Shown piece after piece: positions 53,451 through 63,299 of a DNA stretch of 64,000 bases; position 1 is the first letter of the stretch, and each line of letters begins with the position of its first letter. A model generated the notes under the pieces. It did no database searches. It saw only the letters and a list, made by a program, of their open reading frames with translations, and was not told the origin of the DNA. The translations under genes were made by a program, and so were the position numbers. Origin of the DNA: Rikenellaceae bacterium (GTDB lineage: Bacteria > Bacteroidota > Bacteroidia > Bacteroidales > Rikenellaceae); the NCBI GenBank assembly GCA_020860245.1, contig JAJBUQ010000009.1, positions 1 to 64,000 on the forward strand. Direction: 5' to 3'.

Positions 53451-55607
53451 TTATTCGTCTTTGTCTTCGTCTGTATAGGATTTGAGGAGTTTATTCTGAA
53501 CATCCGATGGCACCTGTTCATAGGAAGAGAATTTCATAGAGTAGGTAGCCCGTCCGTTAGTTAGCGAACTCAGAGTGGTCGAGTATCGGTACATTTCCCC
53601 CAAAGGGACCTTGGCATTGATAATTTCGATTCCCTTATCGCTGGACATACCTTCGATCATAGCCCTTCGGTTTTGGAGGTCGCTCATGACGTCTCCCATT
53701 TTATCCGATGGTACAAGAACTTCTATATCGTATATCGGTTCCATGATCTTCGGACCTGCATTGCGGAAGGCTTCTTTAAAGGCATTGCGTCCTGCGAGTT
53801 TGAATGATATTTCATTGGAATCGACTTGGTGCATTTTACCGTCGTAGACCACAACTCTGATATCGCGAGCGTATGATCCGGTAAGGGGACCTTCTTCCAT
53901 TTTTTCCATTATGCCTTTGAGGATGGCCGGAAGAAACCGTGCGTCGATCGCACCCCCTACGATCGAACTGTAAAACACCAGTTTACCGCCCCAGTCCAGG
54001 GATACTTCTTCCTTACCTTTAATATTTACATTGATATCCCTGCCTGCGATTTTGTATTTCGTAGGTTCTGGCATACCTTCATAATAAGGTTCTATGAGGA
54101 GATGCACTTCGCCGAACTGTCCTGCTCCGCCGGATTGTTTCTTATGCCTGTAGTCAGCACCGGATATTTTGGTTATTGTCTCCCTGTATGGAATTTTCGG
54201 TGCAAAAAATTCAATATCGAGCTTATTGATGTTATTCAACTGCCATTTTAAAATGTTCAGATGGTGCTCGCCCTGTCCGCTCAATATGGTTTGTTTTAAT
54301 TCTTTAGAATATTCCACGACAATAGTGGGATCTTCAAAATTGGCCCTGTTCAGCAACTCTCCGAGTTTCTCGTCATCTGAAGATTTTTGTGCCTTTACCG
54401 CTGTTCTGTAACGCGGTTCAGGGAATTTTATTGGATCGATTATTACCTCGTGTCCTGGTGTATATAAGGTTTGGTTTGTTTTTGTACCCTTGAGTTTTAC
54501 CGTACATCCTATATCGCCTGCGTACATTTCCGGAACTTTTACCCTGTTCTTCCCTGCTACGGCAAATATCTGGGATATTTTTTCTTTATTTCCGGTTTTG
54601 GAATTTATGAGTTCCATACCCTCCTTAAGTTTACCTGAGATAACCCGGAAGTAGCTTACCTCGCCCAGATGGGATTCGATGGATGTTTTGAAAATGAATA
54701 ATGTCGTCGGTGCGTTCTCGTTGGCAGGTATCTCTCTGCCGTCCACCGTTTTGAATGCAGGGGCGATTTTCGGTCCCGGAGCTACGTTTATAATAAACTC
54801 TATAAGACGTTTGGTGCCTATGTCTTTTTTTGCTGAGGTGCAGAATACGGGAATAAGATCTCGCCTTGCCAGTCCAAGCTTCAATCCCGACCGCATCTCG
54901 TCCTGGGTAAGAGTCCCCTTATCGAAATAGAGTTCCATAAGAGATTCGTCGTTCTCAGCAGCAGCTTCTATTAATATATTTTGTAACTCCTTAGCGTGTT
55001 CCATCTCCGATTCAGGAATGTCGAACTCCTCTCTGATCCCCGTATCGCCCTTGAATTTGTACATCTTCATCATCAGCACGTCGATGAACGAATCGAAGTC
55101 CGGTCCGGGATTTACCGGATATTGAACTATTACCGGTTTAACCTGAGAATTCGCGCGGAGAGAATCCATCGTCGATTCCCAGTTCGCTTTGTCGGAGTCC
55201 AGTTGGTTGACTACGAATATAATAGGTTTCTCATACTTCCTCGCATACCGTGCCTGTATCTCCGTACCTACTTCAAAACCGTTCTGTGCGTTAATAACCA
55301 TCACACCTACATCCGCAACTTTAAATGCTGAAAATAATCCGCCGCAGAAATCGTCCGACCCCGGAGAGTCGATAATATTCAGTTTGTAATTATTGAACTC
55401 GGTGAAGAGAATTGTCGAATAAATCGATCTTTTATAGAGGTGTTCCACATCCGTATTGTCCGATATGGTGTTGTCGTTTTCGACGCTTCCGCGCCTCTCG
55501 ATAACCTTACCTTCATAAGCCATAGCTTCGGCAAGAGTAGTCTTGCCCGAACCCGAGCCTCCAAGCAGGACTACGTTCTTGATCTCGTTAGTCGAATATG
55601 TTTTCAT
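53451..55607 (-). CDS. EF-G paralogue with degenerate GTPase site (EF-G2-like)
   Basis: The protein has 718 residues with all five EF-G domains (domain II SHLGEVSYFRVISGKLKEGM, domain IV HKKQSGGAGQFGEVHLLIEP, C-terminal VPSDKMGDVMSDLQNRRAMI). The P-loop GGSGSGKTT is kept (16-24), but switch I lacks the RGIT motif and switch II reads DSPGS (80-84), with Ser84 in place of the catalytic His of DTPGH; G4 is NQLD. This matches the Bacteroides EF-G2 (fusA2) type reported to support translation without GTP hydrolysis during starvation. The main fusA must lie elsewhere. It ends in a strong terminator and is followed by pyrC on the same strand. Confidence 0.85.
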   Translation of the reverse strand: MKTYSTNEIKNVVLLGGSGSGKTTLAEAMAYEGKVIERRGSVENDNTISDNTDVEHLYKRSIYSTILFTEFNNYKLNIIDSPGSDDFCGGLFSAFKVADVGVMVINAQNGFEVGTEIQARYARKYEKPIIFVVNQLDSDKANWESTMDSLRANSQVKPVIVQYPVNPGPDFDSFIDVLMMKMYKFKGDTGIREEFDIPESEMEHAKELQNILIEAAAENDESLMELYFDKGTLTQDEMRSGLKLGLARRDLIPVFCTSAKKDIGTKRLIEFIINVAPGPKIAPAFKTVDGREIPANENAPTTLFIFKTSIESHLGEVSYFRVISGKLKEGMELINSKTGNKEKISQIFAVAGKNRVKVPEMYAGDIGCTVKLKGTKTNQTLYTPGHEVIIDPIKFPEPRYRTAVKAQKSSDDEKLGELLNRANFEDPTIVVEYSKELKQTILSGQGEHHLNILKWQLNNINKLDIEFFAPKIPYRETITKISGADYRHKKQSGGAGQFGEVHLLIEPYYEGMPEPTKYKIAGRDINVNIKGKEEVSLDWGGKLVFYSSIVGGAIDARFLPAILKGIMEKMEEGPLTGSYARDIRVVVYDGKMHQVDSNEISFKLAGRNAFKEAFRNAGPKIMEPIYDIEVLVPSDKMGDVMSDLQNRRAMIEGMSSDKGIEIINAKVPLGEMYRYSTTLSSLTNGRATYSMKFSSYEQVPSDVQNKLLKSYTDEDKDE

Positions 55608-55763
55608 AAGTTACAGTATTTAGTTAGTTGTTTGTCCGATAAATATAAGAATTAAATAATTAAATTTCAATAGTCGCGGAAATATGACTTAAGAACCGAT
55701 ATTTCGGTCTTTTGTTTGCAGATATGCATAGTCTGAGTTTATAATCCTTTTAAAATAAATACC

Positions 55764-55771
55764 TATATTTG
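55764..55771 (+). promoter_or_regulatory. TAnnTTTG promoter box of the aldo/keto reductase gene
   Basis: TATATTTG, 40 bases before the ATG at 55812. Confidence 0.6.
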
Positions 55772-55811
55772 TTAGTTAATAATTCAGCCTTGGCAGATAA
55801 AATATATTCTT

Positions 55812-56750
55812 ATGAAAAATTATGAGTTCGAGAATGGCGACCGCATGCTCGCAATAGGTATCGGAACGTGGCAGAGCGACAGGGAGAAGCTATATAATGC
55901 GATAGTGGAAGCGGTGGAATACGGATACAGACATATTGACTGCGCTTACATCTACGAAAATGAAGATATCGTCGGAGAAGCCGTCGAACATCTCATAAGG
56001 AAGGAGACAGTCAAACGCGAGGATCTATGGATTACATCAAAACTCTGGAATGCCTTCCATAAGAAGGAATGCGTGCTGCCCGCGATCGAAAGATCCTTGA
56101 AAAATCTTCGCCTCGATTATCTCGATCTTTATCTGATACATTGGCCGGTTGCGCTGAAAGAATATGTTAAATTCCCGGATAAACCCGAAGATTTTTATAC
56201 GCTTGAAGAAGTGCCGTTATTTAAAACATGGGAGGGTATGGAAGATGTGCTAATTGGCGACTTAACAAAGCATATAGGCGTTTCCAATTTTTCGATTCGT
56301 AAACTCGAAGGACTCGTTCCGACTGCCCGGATTAAGCCTGAAGTGAATCAGGTAGAGCTCAACCCTTACCTTCAGCAACCTGAATTGCAGCATTACTGCC
56401 GCAGCAATAATATCTGTATTACCGCATATTCGCCGTTAGGCAAGGGTAATACGGCGAGGCAGAACGATCTGAATCTGTTTGCAGACCCCGTTCTGAACGA
56501 TATCGCGGATAAATATAGATGTCCGGTGTCACAAGTCATACTTAAATGGGCAATACAGAAGGGTATCGTGGTTATTCCAAAATCCGTCACCCCGGAGAGG
56601 ATTAAGGAAAATTTCGATTCGTTAAAGATAGAACTTACCGACGACGATATGATGCGGATATCGACGATCGATAAAAATAACCGTATATCTTACGGAGGAG
56701 TATTCATGATCGAAGGCTCGCCTTACACCTACGACACCATTTGGGATTAA
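55812..56750 (+). CDS. Aldo/keto reductase
   Basis: The 312-residue NADPH-dependent TIM-barrel enzyme has catalytic Asp/Tyr in HIDCAYIYENEDIVGEAVEH, Lys in ITSKLWN, His in LYLIHWPVAL and cofactor motif IPKSVTPERIKENF. It reduces aldehydes or ketones; methylglyoxal is a possible substrate given mgsA in the genome, but nothing specific shows it. The next gene starts 14 bases later. Confidence 0.93.
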   Translation: MKNYEFENGDRMLAIGIGTWQSDREKLYNAIVEAVEYGYRHIDCAYIYENEDIVGEAVEHLIRKETVKREDLWITSKLWNAFHKKECVLPAIERSLKNLRLDYLDLYLIHWPVALKEYVKFPDKPEDFYTLEEVPLFKTWEGMEDVLIGDLTKHIGVSNFSIRKLEGLVPTARIKPEVNQVELNPYLQQPELQHYCRSNNICITAYSPLGKGNTARQNDLNLFADPVLNDIADKYRCPVSQVILKWAIQKGIVVIPKSVTPERIKENFDSLKIELTDDDMMRISTIDKNNRISYGGVFMIEGSPYTYDTIWD

Positions 56751-56764
56751 CGAAAAGTGTCAAT

Positions 56765-57889
56765 ATGAAGATCAAATTAACAGCTATTCTATTGTTCTTT
56801 TTTATATCGAACATGACTTTGGCTCAACCGTCAGACCAAGAGCTGAGAGAATATATTACACAATTCGGACAATCTCCTGTGGAGTATGTCGTGAGTAAAT
56901 TTCAAGATCACGATTACGTATTGTTGGGAGAATACCATAGGTTAAAACATGATGTGGAACTTGTTGCCGAACTTATCCCGAATTTATATAATGCGGGGGT
57001 TTATTACCTGTGCAGTGAATTCGGGCGTTCGAAAGATCAAAATCTTGTGGATTCGCTATTAAGCCTGCCGTATTTCGATAGAACACTCGCCCAAACTATA
57101 ATGTTCAATTCCGGACCCGATTGGGGATATAAGGAGTATATTGATATATTCCAGTCTGCATGGGAAACTAACCATAGTAATTCCGGCGACCGCAAATTCC
57201 GCATAGTGTTGCTGGAAGGAGATTACGATCCCTGTAAAGAAGGCGGCGGATGGGGCGATGACGACCCTGATTCCCTTATGGCGGAAGTTGTGATAAGGGA
57301 AGTCATTGATAGAGGGGAGAAGGCATTGATCTATGCTGGCAACCACCACTCTTTTACAAGGTATTATCAGCCGCGATATGATTTCAAAAGTCAAAAATTA
57401 TACTCTTTGAACGAAGGAAGGATGGGGAATATTATTTACCACATGTTAGGCGACAGGGTGTTTAATATATATCTTCATTCGATTTGGACATCGGATAAAG
57501 GCTGGGACGAGCCTTACGTTCTCCCTGTAAACGGTAAAATAGATGAGGTTATGGATGCTTTGGGTAATAAACCGGTAGGATTTGACGTTAAAGATTCCCC
57601 GTTCGGATTACTTGTCTCAACCAATTCATATTACGCTTTGGGATATCCCGATTTTATTTTAGAAAATTATTGCGACGGATATATATTCCAGAAGAGAATA
57701 AAAGACTACGAGATGGTTGCTTTCAAAGAAAATTTCTTCAATGAAGAAAGAATAATAAAACTGAAAGAATATTTTCAATGCCTCGGAATCGATGATCCGT
57801 ATATTTTAAATATTACGGCAGAGCAAGCTAATATGGATAAATTAGGAGAAGAAGATATCCGTGAACACTTCGGTGTTTTATTGGATTAA
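56765..57889 (+). CDS. Secreted protein with EreA/ChaN-like fold
   Basis: The protein has 374 residues from the ATG at 56765; an upstream TTG overlapping the aldo/keto reductase is unlikely. Sec signal (NMTLAQ, residue 21). Motifs: VLLGEYHRLKHDVEL near residue 50 and ALIYAGNHHSF near 190, the Glu-His and His-His pattern of the erythromycin esterase/ChaN/TraB superfamily of haem- or metal-binding hydrolases. No narrower family is recognised. Exported; likely metal-dependent hydrolase or haem-binding protein. It precedes mfd by 13 bases. Confidence 0.7.
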   Translation: MKIKLTAILLFFFISNMTLAQPSDQELREYITQFGQSPVEYVVSKFQDHDYVLLGEYHRLKHDVELVAELIPNLYNAGVYYLCSEFGRSKDQNLVDSLLSLPYFDRTLAQTIMFNSGPDWGYKEYIDIFQSAWETNHSNSGDRKFRIVLLEGDYDPCKEGGGWGDDDPDSLMAEVVIREVIDRGEKALIYAGNHHSFTRYYQPRYDFKSQKLYSLNEGRMGNIIYHMLGDRVFNIYLHSIWTSDKGWDEPYVLPVNGKIDEVMDALGNKPVGFDVKDSPFGLLVSTNSYYALGYPDFILENYCDGYIFQKRIKDYEMVAFKENFFNEERIIKLKEYFQCLGIDDPYILNITAEQANMDKLGEEDIREHFGVLLD

Positions 57890-57902
57890 GTCATATTTTT
57901 AA

Positions 57903-60900
57903 ATGGATAAAAGCGAATTTCTGAGTCTTATCAAGGGCGAAAAATCGTACAAAGAATTAAAGAAGAGTATAGAGAGTAAGAGTGCCGTTGAAGTGAAAGG
58001 AATTACAGGTTCAGCGATCTCTGCCGTTTGTAGCGCGCTGTATTCCGATGCGGACGGAGTTAATATTTTTATTGCGGATTCGAAGGATGAAGCAGCGTAC
58101 TTATATAATGATATGTACGCTCTTACTGCATCGGAAGATATTTATTTTTTCCCGACCGGATATAAGAGATCGATAGAATATGGTAACGAAGACCCTTCCG
58201 GTAGGGTTCAGCGTACGGCTGTGCTTAACGCCCTGAGAAATAAAAACGGGAATAAGATATTTATTTGCACGTATCCCGAAGCTGTTCTGGAGCAGGTTGT
58301 GGATGCAGCCGGACTTGCGGACAATACACTGACCATAAAAACAGGAGATACGGTATCGCAGGATTTTATCCGGGAAGTTCTGGCTGATATGGGATTTATG
58401 AAGGTCGATTTTGTATACGAGCCCGGACAATTCTCCATAAGGGGGGGAATTGTCGATATATTTTCTTTTTCCGATAACAGTCCTTACCGTATAGATTTTT
58501 TCGGAGACGAAGTAGAGTCCATAAGGATGTTCGATATCGGGACCCAGCTCTCGGTAAACAGGACGGACCGCATAGAGATAATTCCGGATCTGAAAAATTT
58601 TGGACAAACTAAAGTCTCCCTCCTTAAATTTGCAGGAAAATTCAATTTATGGGTAAACGATTTCGAGTTTACTATGAAACGGTTTGCGGATGGGAGGGTA
58701 AAATTTATCAATGAGGTGGTAAATAAAGATCAGGAGCCCGAGACCGTAGACCGGTATATTTTGATCAGAAACGGATTCTGCGAAGATATTGCAGATAATA
58801 CTCTAATCACTCTGCGTACGTCTTATAAAGAATGTAAGCCGGAGGCAGCGGTTAGTTTCTCTATTTCACCCCAACCTGCATTCAATAAAAAATTCGATAT
58901 TCTCGCCGATACCATTAACGACGGGGTACTGAAGGGATATAAAACATATATCCTAACGGAAAATAAAGTTCAAATAGAGAGGCTCGAAAATATTTTCAAT
59001 TCCGCAGGACGGAAGAACGTGCCATTCGAGCCGTTCCCGATCACTCTTCATGAGGGATATACCGATCACGATCTCAAAATAAACTTCTTCACGGATCACC
59101 AGATATTCGACAGATATCATAAATATACTCTCCGTAAGGAGGTAAAGAAGAGCGAATCGATTACCATCGCCGAACTCAATTCCCTTAAGATAGGCGACTA
59201 CGTCGTACATATCGATCACGGAGTAGGACGGTTCGGAGGTTTGGTGCGTTCGGTCGAGAACGGTAAAATTACGGAGTCGATAAAACTTATTTACCGCGAT
59301 AATGATATTCTCTTCGTAAATGTTCACGCGCTTCATAGGATATCTAAATATAAGGATAAGAACAGTGAACCGCCGAAGATATATAAACTCGGTTCCGGAG
59401 CATGGCAGAAATTAAAGGCTAATACCAAGCGTCATGTTAAGGATATAGCCCGCGAACTTATTGCGCTGTACGCCAAAAGAAAACAGAGCAAAGGCTACGC
59501 CTTCTCGCACGACAGTTTTTTACAGCACGAGCTCGAGGCTTCGTTCATGTATGAGGATACTCCGGATCAGGAGAAGGCGATGAGGGCAGTCAAAGCGGAT
59601 ATGGAGTCGGATGTTCCGATGGACAGATTGATCTGCGGAGACGTAGGATTCGGTAAAACGGAGATCGCTATACGTGCTGCGTTCAAAGCCGCGTGCGACA
59701 GCAAACAGGTTGCGGTCTTAGTCCCGACAACCGTGCTGTCATTACAGCATTACCGCACCTTCTCGAAAAGATTCCGGGAGTTCCCGGTTAAAGTCGAATT
59801 GCTCAGCCGCGCTAAATCAACAAAACAGGTAAACGAAATTATAAATGACCTTAGGGAAGGTAAGATAGATATAGTTATAGGTACTCATAAACTTCTGAAT
59901 AAAAAAGTCGAATTTAAGGATCTCGGGCTGCTTATCATAGACGAAGAACAGAAATTCGGAGTATCGAGCAAAGAAAAACTGCGCCAGATCAAAGCGAATG
60001 TGGATACGCTGACCCTCACGGCGACGCCCATTCCGCGGACGTTACAATTCTCGCTCATGGGCTCCCGCGACATGTCAGTGATAGCCACACCTCCACCTAA
60101 CCGTCAGCCCGTTACAACTGAGGTCCATACATTTAACGACGATATCATCCGGGAAGCCATCGAATTTGAGATGTCGCGTAACGGACAGATTTACTTTATC
60201 CACAATCGAGTACAGGATATTCTTTCGATGCGCGACCGCATACAAAAAATCTGTCCCGAAGCCCGTATTGCAGTAGGGCACGGGCAGATGAAGTCAGAGG
60301 AACTCGAAAAAATAATGATGGATTTTATTTACGGCGAGTATGATTTATTGCTGGCAACCACCATTATAGAATCCGGTATCGATATATCCAATGCCAATAC
60401 GATAATTATAAACAATGCGCAGAATTTCGGACTCAGCGACCTTCATCAGCTCAAAGGCAGGGTAGGAAGATCGAACAGGAAGGCGTATTGCTACCTTATA
60501 ACTCCGCCGGAAGAATCACTTTCGACAGATTCCCGTAAAAGATTGAAGGCAATCGAGGACTTCTCTGATCTTGGTTCCGGATTCAACATTGCCATGCAGG
60601 ACCTCGATATACGTGGAGCAGGGAATATTCTTGGATCTGAGCAGAGTGGATTTATTGCCGATATAGGATTCGAAACATATCAGAAAATCCTTAACGAGGC
60701 TGTTATGGAGTTGAGAGAAGAGGAGTTCGCGGATACAATGAATGTTGACAGTCCCTCTACTGTCGAAGGTCCTCCGGTATTCATTACGGATAGTCAAATC
60801 GAAACTGACCGCGAGGCATTTATTCCCGACAGCTATATTTCAAATACCGCTGAAAAAATTTCTCTCTATCGCGAACTCGATAATATAGTCGAGGAGGACC

Positions 60901-61250
60901 GTCTCAGGGAGTTCGAATCCAGACTTACCGATAGATTCGGAGAACCCCCGGTACAAGTCAGGGAACTCTATAATATAATACGTTTGAGGCGCCTGGCGGT
61001 TAAACTCGGATTTGAAAAAGTGATTCAGAAAAACGGATTGATGATCCTCCATTTCGTTTATAATCAAAGTTCGGTTTATTATAAATCTAACGTGTTTACC
61101 GATATTCTGAAGTTTATTTCGGAAAAAAACGTTAAATTTTTATTAAAACAACACAATAACCGTCTTCAAATAACAGTTAAGTCTGTTAGAGACAGTGCCG
61201 ATGCTTACGGTGTATTGACCGAGATAGCAGCAGCAACAGAAGTTCAATGA
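57903..61250 (+). CDS. mfd: Transcription-repair coupling factor
   Basis: The protein has 1115 residues, full length. It releases stalled RNA polymerase and recruits UvrA. Order: UvrB-homology region (1-350; FFPTGYKRSIEYGNEDPSGR, GQFSIRGGIVDIFSF), RNA polymerase interacting domain (about 415-490; IGDYVVHIDHGVGRFGGLV), translocase with ICGDVGFGKTEIAIRAAFK (Walker A), DEEQKFGV, TATPIPRTLQFSLMGSRD and GRVGRSNRKAYCYL, then a C-terminal TRCF domain. Its stop overlaps the coaX start. Confidence 0.97.
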   Translation: MDKSEFLSLIKGEKSYKELKKSIESKSAVEVKGITGSAISAVCSALYSDADGVNIFIADSKDEAAYLYNDMYALTASEDIYFFPTGYKRSIEYGNEDPSGRVQRTAVLNALRNKNGNKIFICTYPEAVLEQVVDAAGLADNTLTIKTGDTVSQDFIREVLADMGFMKVDFVYEPGQFSIRGGIVDIFSFSDNSPYRIDFFGDEVESIRMFDIGTQLSVNRTDRIEIIPDLKNFGQTKVSLLKFAGKFNLWVNDFEFTMKRFADGRVKFINEVVNKDQEPETVDRYILIRNGFCEDIADNTLITLRTSYKECKPEAAVSFSISPQPAFNKKFDILADTINDGVLKGYKTYILTENKVQIERLENIFNSAGRKNVPFEPFPITLHEGYTDHDLKINFFTDHQIFDRYHKYTLRKEVKKSESITIAELNSLKIGDYVVHIDHGVGRFGGLVRSVENGKITESIKLIYRDNDILFVNVHALHRISKYKDKNSEPPKIYKLGSGAWQKLKANTKRHVKDIARELIALYAKRKQSKGYAFSHDSFLQHELEASFMYEDTPDQEKAMRAVKADMESDVPMDRLICGDVGFGKTEIAIRAAFKAACDSKQVAVLVPTTVLSLQHYRTFSKRFREFPVKVELLSRAKSTKQVNEIINDLREGKIDIVIGTHKLLNKKVEFKDLGLLIIDEEQKFGVSSKEKLRQIKANVDTLTLTATPIPRTLQFSLMGSRDMSVIATPPPNRQPVTTEVHTFNDDIIREAIEFEMSRNGQIYFIHNRVQDILSMRDRIQKICPEARIAVGHGQMKSEELEKIMMDFIYGEYDLLLATTIIESGIDISNANTIIINNAQNFGLSDLHQLKGRVGRSNRKAYCYLITPPEESLSTDSRKRLKAIEDFSDLGSGFNIAMQDLDIRGAGNILGSEQSGFIADIGFETYQKILNEAVMELREEEFADTMNVDSPSTVEGPPVFITDSQIETDREAFIPDSYISNTAEKISLYRELDNIVEEDRLREFESRLTDRFGEPPVQVRELYNIIRLRRLAVKLGFEKVIQKNGLMILHFVYNQSSVYYKSNVFTDILKFISEKNVKFLLKQHNNRLQITVKSVRDSADAYGVLTEIAAATEVQ

Positions 61251-61996
61251 CGATGAATCTTGCGGTAGACATAGGAAATAGTTATATCAAAGCAGCGGTT
61301 TACCACGCCGGGGAATTATGCGGAAATTTTCGTTTTAATAAAAAAGAAGGTATTTTAAAGAAATTCGAAAAAATTTTCGACAATTATCCTTATATAAAAC
61401 ATGCCATTTTATCGTCTACGGCTGATGATGTCGATGATATAAAATTATTCCTCGAAGAGCGGTGTACGTATTTTATCCGATTGGACGAAAATACTCCGAT
61501 TCCGATCGTTAATGAATATGCTACTCCCGAGACTTTAGGGTGCGATAGGATTGCTGCTGCGGTAGGCGGATATTACATTTATCCACGGCATAACGTGGTA
61601 ATCGTCGACTTTGGTTCTGCTATTACGATCGATTTGCTAACGAAGGACGGTGCTTTTACAGGGGGGAATATTTCACCTGGACTCTCGATGCGATTCAAAG
61701 CCCTTAACACGTTTACGGACAAACTGCCTCTTTGCGAAGCGGTGGAAGAAACAGAATTTTTAGGAAACTCTACAAGAACTGCCGTCGAATCGGGAGTTAT
61801 AAATAGTGTTGTCTTTGAAATCGAAGGATATCTAAAGCGGTTTGAAAAATATTATGGCGAAATAAAAATTCTGTTTACAGGTGGAGACGGAAATTATTTT
61901 GCTAAAAGACTAAAAAATCCCATATTTGCAAACTGTGACTTGGTAGTATACGGACTTAATCAGATATTAGAATATAATGTACAAAAAAGGAATTAG
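61247..61996 (+). CDS. coaX: Type III pantothenate kinase
   Basis: The 249-residue CoaX phosphorylates pantothenate, the first step of coenzyme A synthesis. Motifs: VDIGNSYIKAAVY (phosphate loop), LGCDRIAAAVGGYY, VIVDFGSAITIDLL (catalytic Asp), GGNISPGLSMRFKAL, and LFTGGDGNYF. It starts at the ATG overlapping mfd's TGA or two codons later. It overlaps the outer membrane protein gene by 20 bases. Confidence 0.95.
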   Translation: MTMNLAVDIGNSYIKAAVYHAGELCGNFRFNKKEGILKKFEKIFDNYPYIKHAILSSTADDVDDIKLFLEERCTYFIRLDENTPIPIVNEYATPETLGCDRIAAAVGGYYIYPRHNVVIVDFGSAITIDLLTKDGAFTGGNISPGLSMRFKALNTFTDKLPLCEAVEETEFLGNSTRTAVESGVINSVVFEIEGYLKRFEKYYGEIKILFTGGDGNYFAKRLKNPIFANCDLVVYGLNQILEYNVQKRN

Positions 61997-63272
61997 AATA
62001 TTTTTATTTACAGCGGCGTTGATTTTACCGATATTCGGATACGCTCAAAGCAGCGGTTTGAATACTTTCTCTCCGTATACTATGTATGGATTGGGAGATT
62101 TGGAACAAGGAGGGACTACGGCGACGAATTCGATGGGAGGAATCGGTGCGGCGCTTTGGGATCCCTATTCCGTAAATATTATGAATCCTGCATCGCATGG
62201 CGCTGTCGTAAGAAATTCCTTTATATTCAGTTTTGGCTTATCTGGGAAACAAAGCTACCTCAAGGACAACAGTGGCAAAACGGCTTATAATGGTTTTAAT
62301 ATAAACGATATAGCAGTAAAATTTCCTCTATATAAAGGTATCGGATTAAGTGTAAGTATGACCCCTTATTCCAGCATCGGATATGAGATAGAACACAATG
62401 AAACTAATGAAGATATACTGACCGATTTAGGTTTGGTAAAATATTTTCATACTGGCGAAGGCGGCATTACGCAATTTAAACTCGGAGTCGGTTTCAAAGT
62501 ATTCGAGCGTCTCTCTTTAGGGGCAGATCTTATATATTATCTTGGGACTATAACACGGGAATACGGACAACAGATAACTCCTGTAAATAGTACGGAATCT
62601 TATGGGAGCGCTTCTATACGCAATAGGCACGAGGTCTCCAGATTACTTTTCGACGTGGGACTTCAGTTCGATATTATAAGAAACAGCAAAAGATTCATGA
62701 CTTTAGGTGCTACTTATCAACCTAAAGTTACAATGGATGATACCTACTCGAGAGAATTCGGTTCGACCGGATCTTCCGATTCTATTTATTACAGCGAGAC
62801 TAAACTGCCGGTTAAGATTCCCGGGAAAATATCGGCAGGTATTTTTTACAGAACGGAAAAGTTGGGTATAGGTTTTGATTATACTTATCAGGACTGGAAA
62901 AATTTTATGGAAGTTGCTGAGAAAGATAATGTTTCATTTTCTAAAGTTAACAGTTATAACTTCGGACTGGAATTCACTCCTAACAGGCTCGATATTCGCA
63001 GTGTCTTGAAAAGATGGACTTATCGCGCGGGTTTTAAATATATGGATATGTATACGGTTAAAAATAACCATGATACGTCTCAGAAAGCAATTACGTTTGG
63101 AGTCGGCATCCCTTTAAAAATGGCTGGATTTTCAGCTATCGATGTGGGGGTAGAAGTAGGGCAGCGCGGAACCACAAAATATGGATTGGTTAAGCATAAT
63201 TATTTTAAAATTTCCGTAGGACTCTCTCTCTTCGGTGACGATGAATGGTTTGTTAAGAGAAAATATTATTAA
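61977..63272 (+). CDS. Outer membrane beta-barrel protein (FadL/OmpP1-like)
   Basis: The protein has 431 residues with a Sec signal (IFGYAQ, residue 23). The N-terminus NTFSPYTMYGLGDLEQGGTT and the alternating amphipathic strands with aromatic ends (FKISVGLSLFGDDEWFVKRK at the C-terminus) are those of a FadL/OmpP1-like channel. Substrate unknown. The order coaX - barrel - TPR protein, usually continuing with lptC, is a recurring block in Bacteroidetes, linking it to envelope biogenesis. Confidence 0.82.
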   Translation: MYKKGIRIFLFTAALILPIFGYAQSSGLNTFSPYTMYGLGDLEQGGTTATNSMGGIGAALWDPYSVNIMNPASHGAVVRNSFIFSFGLSGKQSYLKDNSGKTAYNGFNINDIAVKFPLYKGIGLSVSMTPYSSIGYEIEHNETNEDILTDLGLVKYFHTGEGGITQFKLGVGFKVFERLSLGADLIYYLGTITREYGQQITPVNSTESYGSASIRNRHEVSRLLFDVGLQFDIIRNSKRFMTLGATYQPKVTMDDTYSREFGSTGSSDSIYYSETKLPVKIPGKISAGIFYRTEKLGIGFDYTYQDWKNFMEVAEKDNVSFSKVNSYNFGLEFTPNRLDIRSVLKRWTYRAGFKYMDMYTVKNNHDTSQKAITFGVGIPLKMAGFSAIDVGVEVGQRGTTKYGLVKHNYFKISVGLSLFGDDEWFVKRKYY

Positions 63273-63299
63273 CGTCAAATTATTATAACTAACACTACA

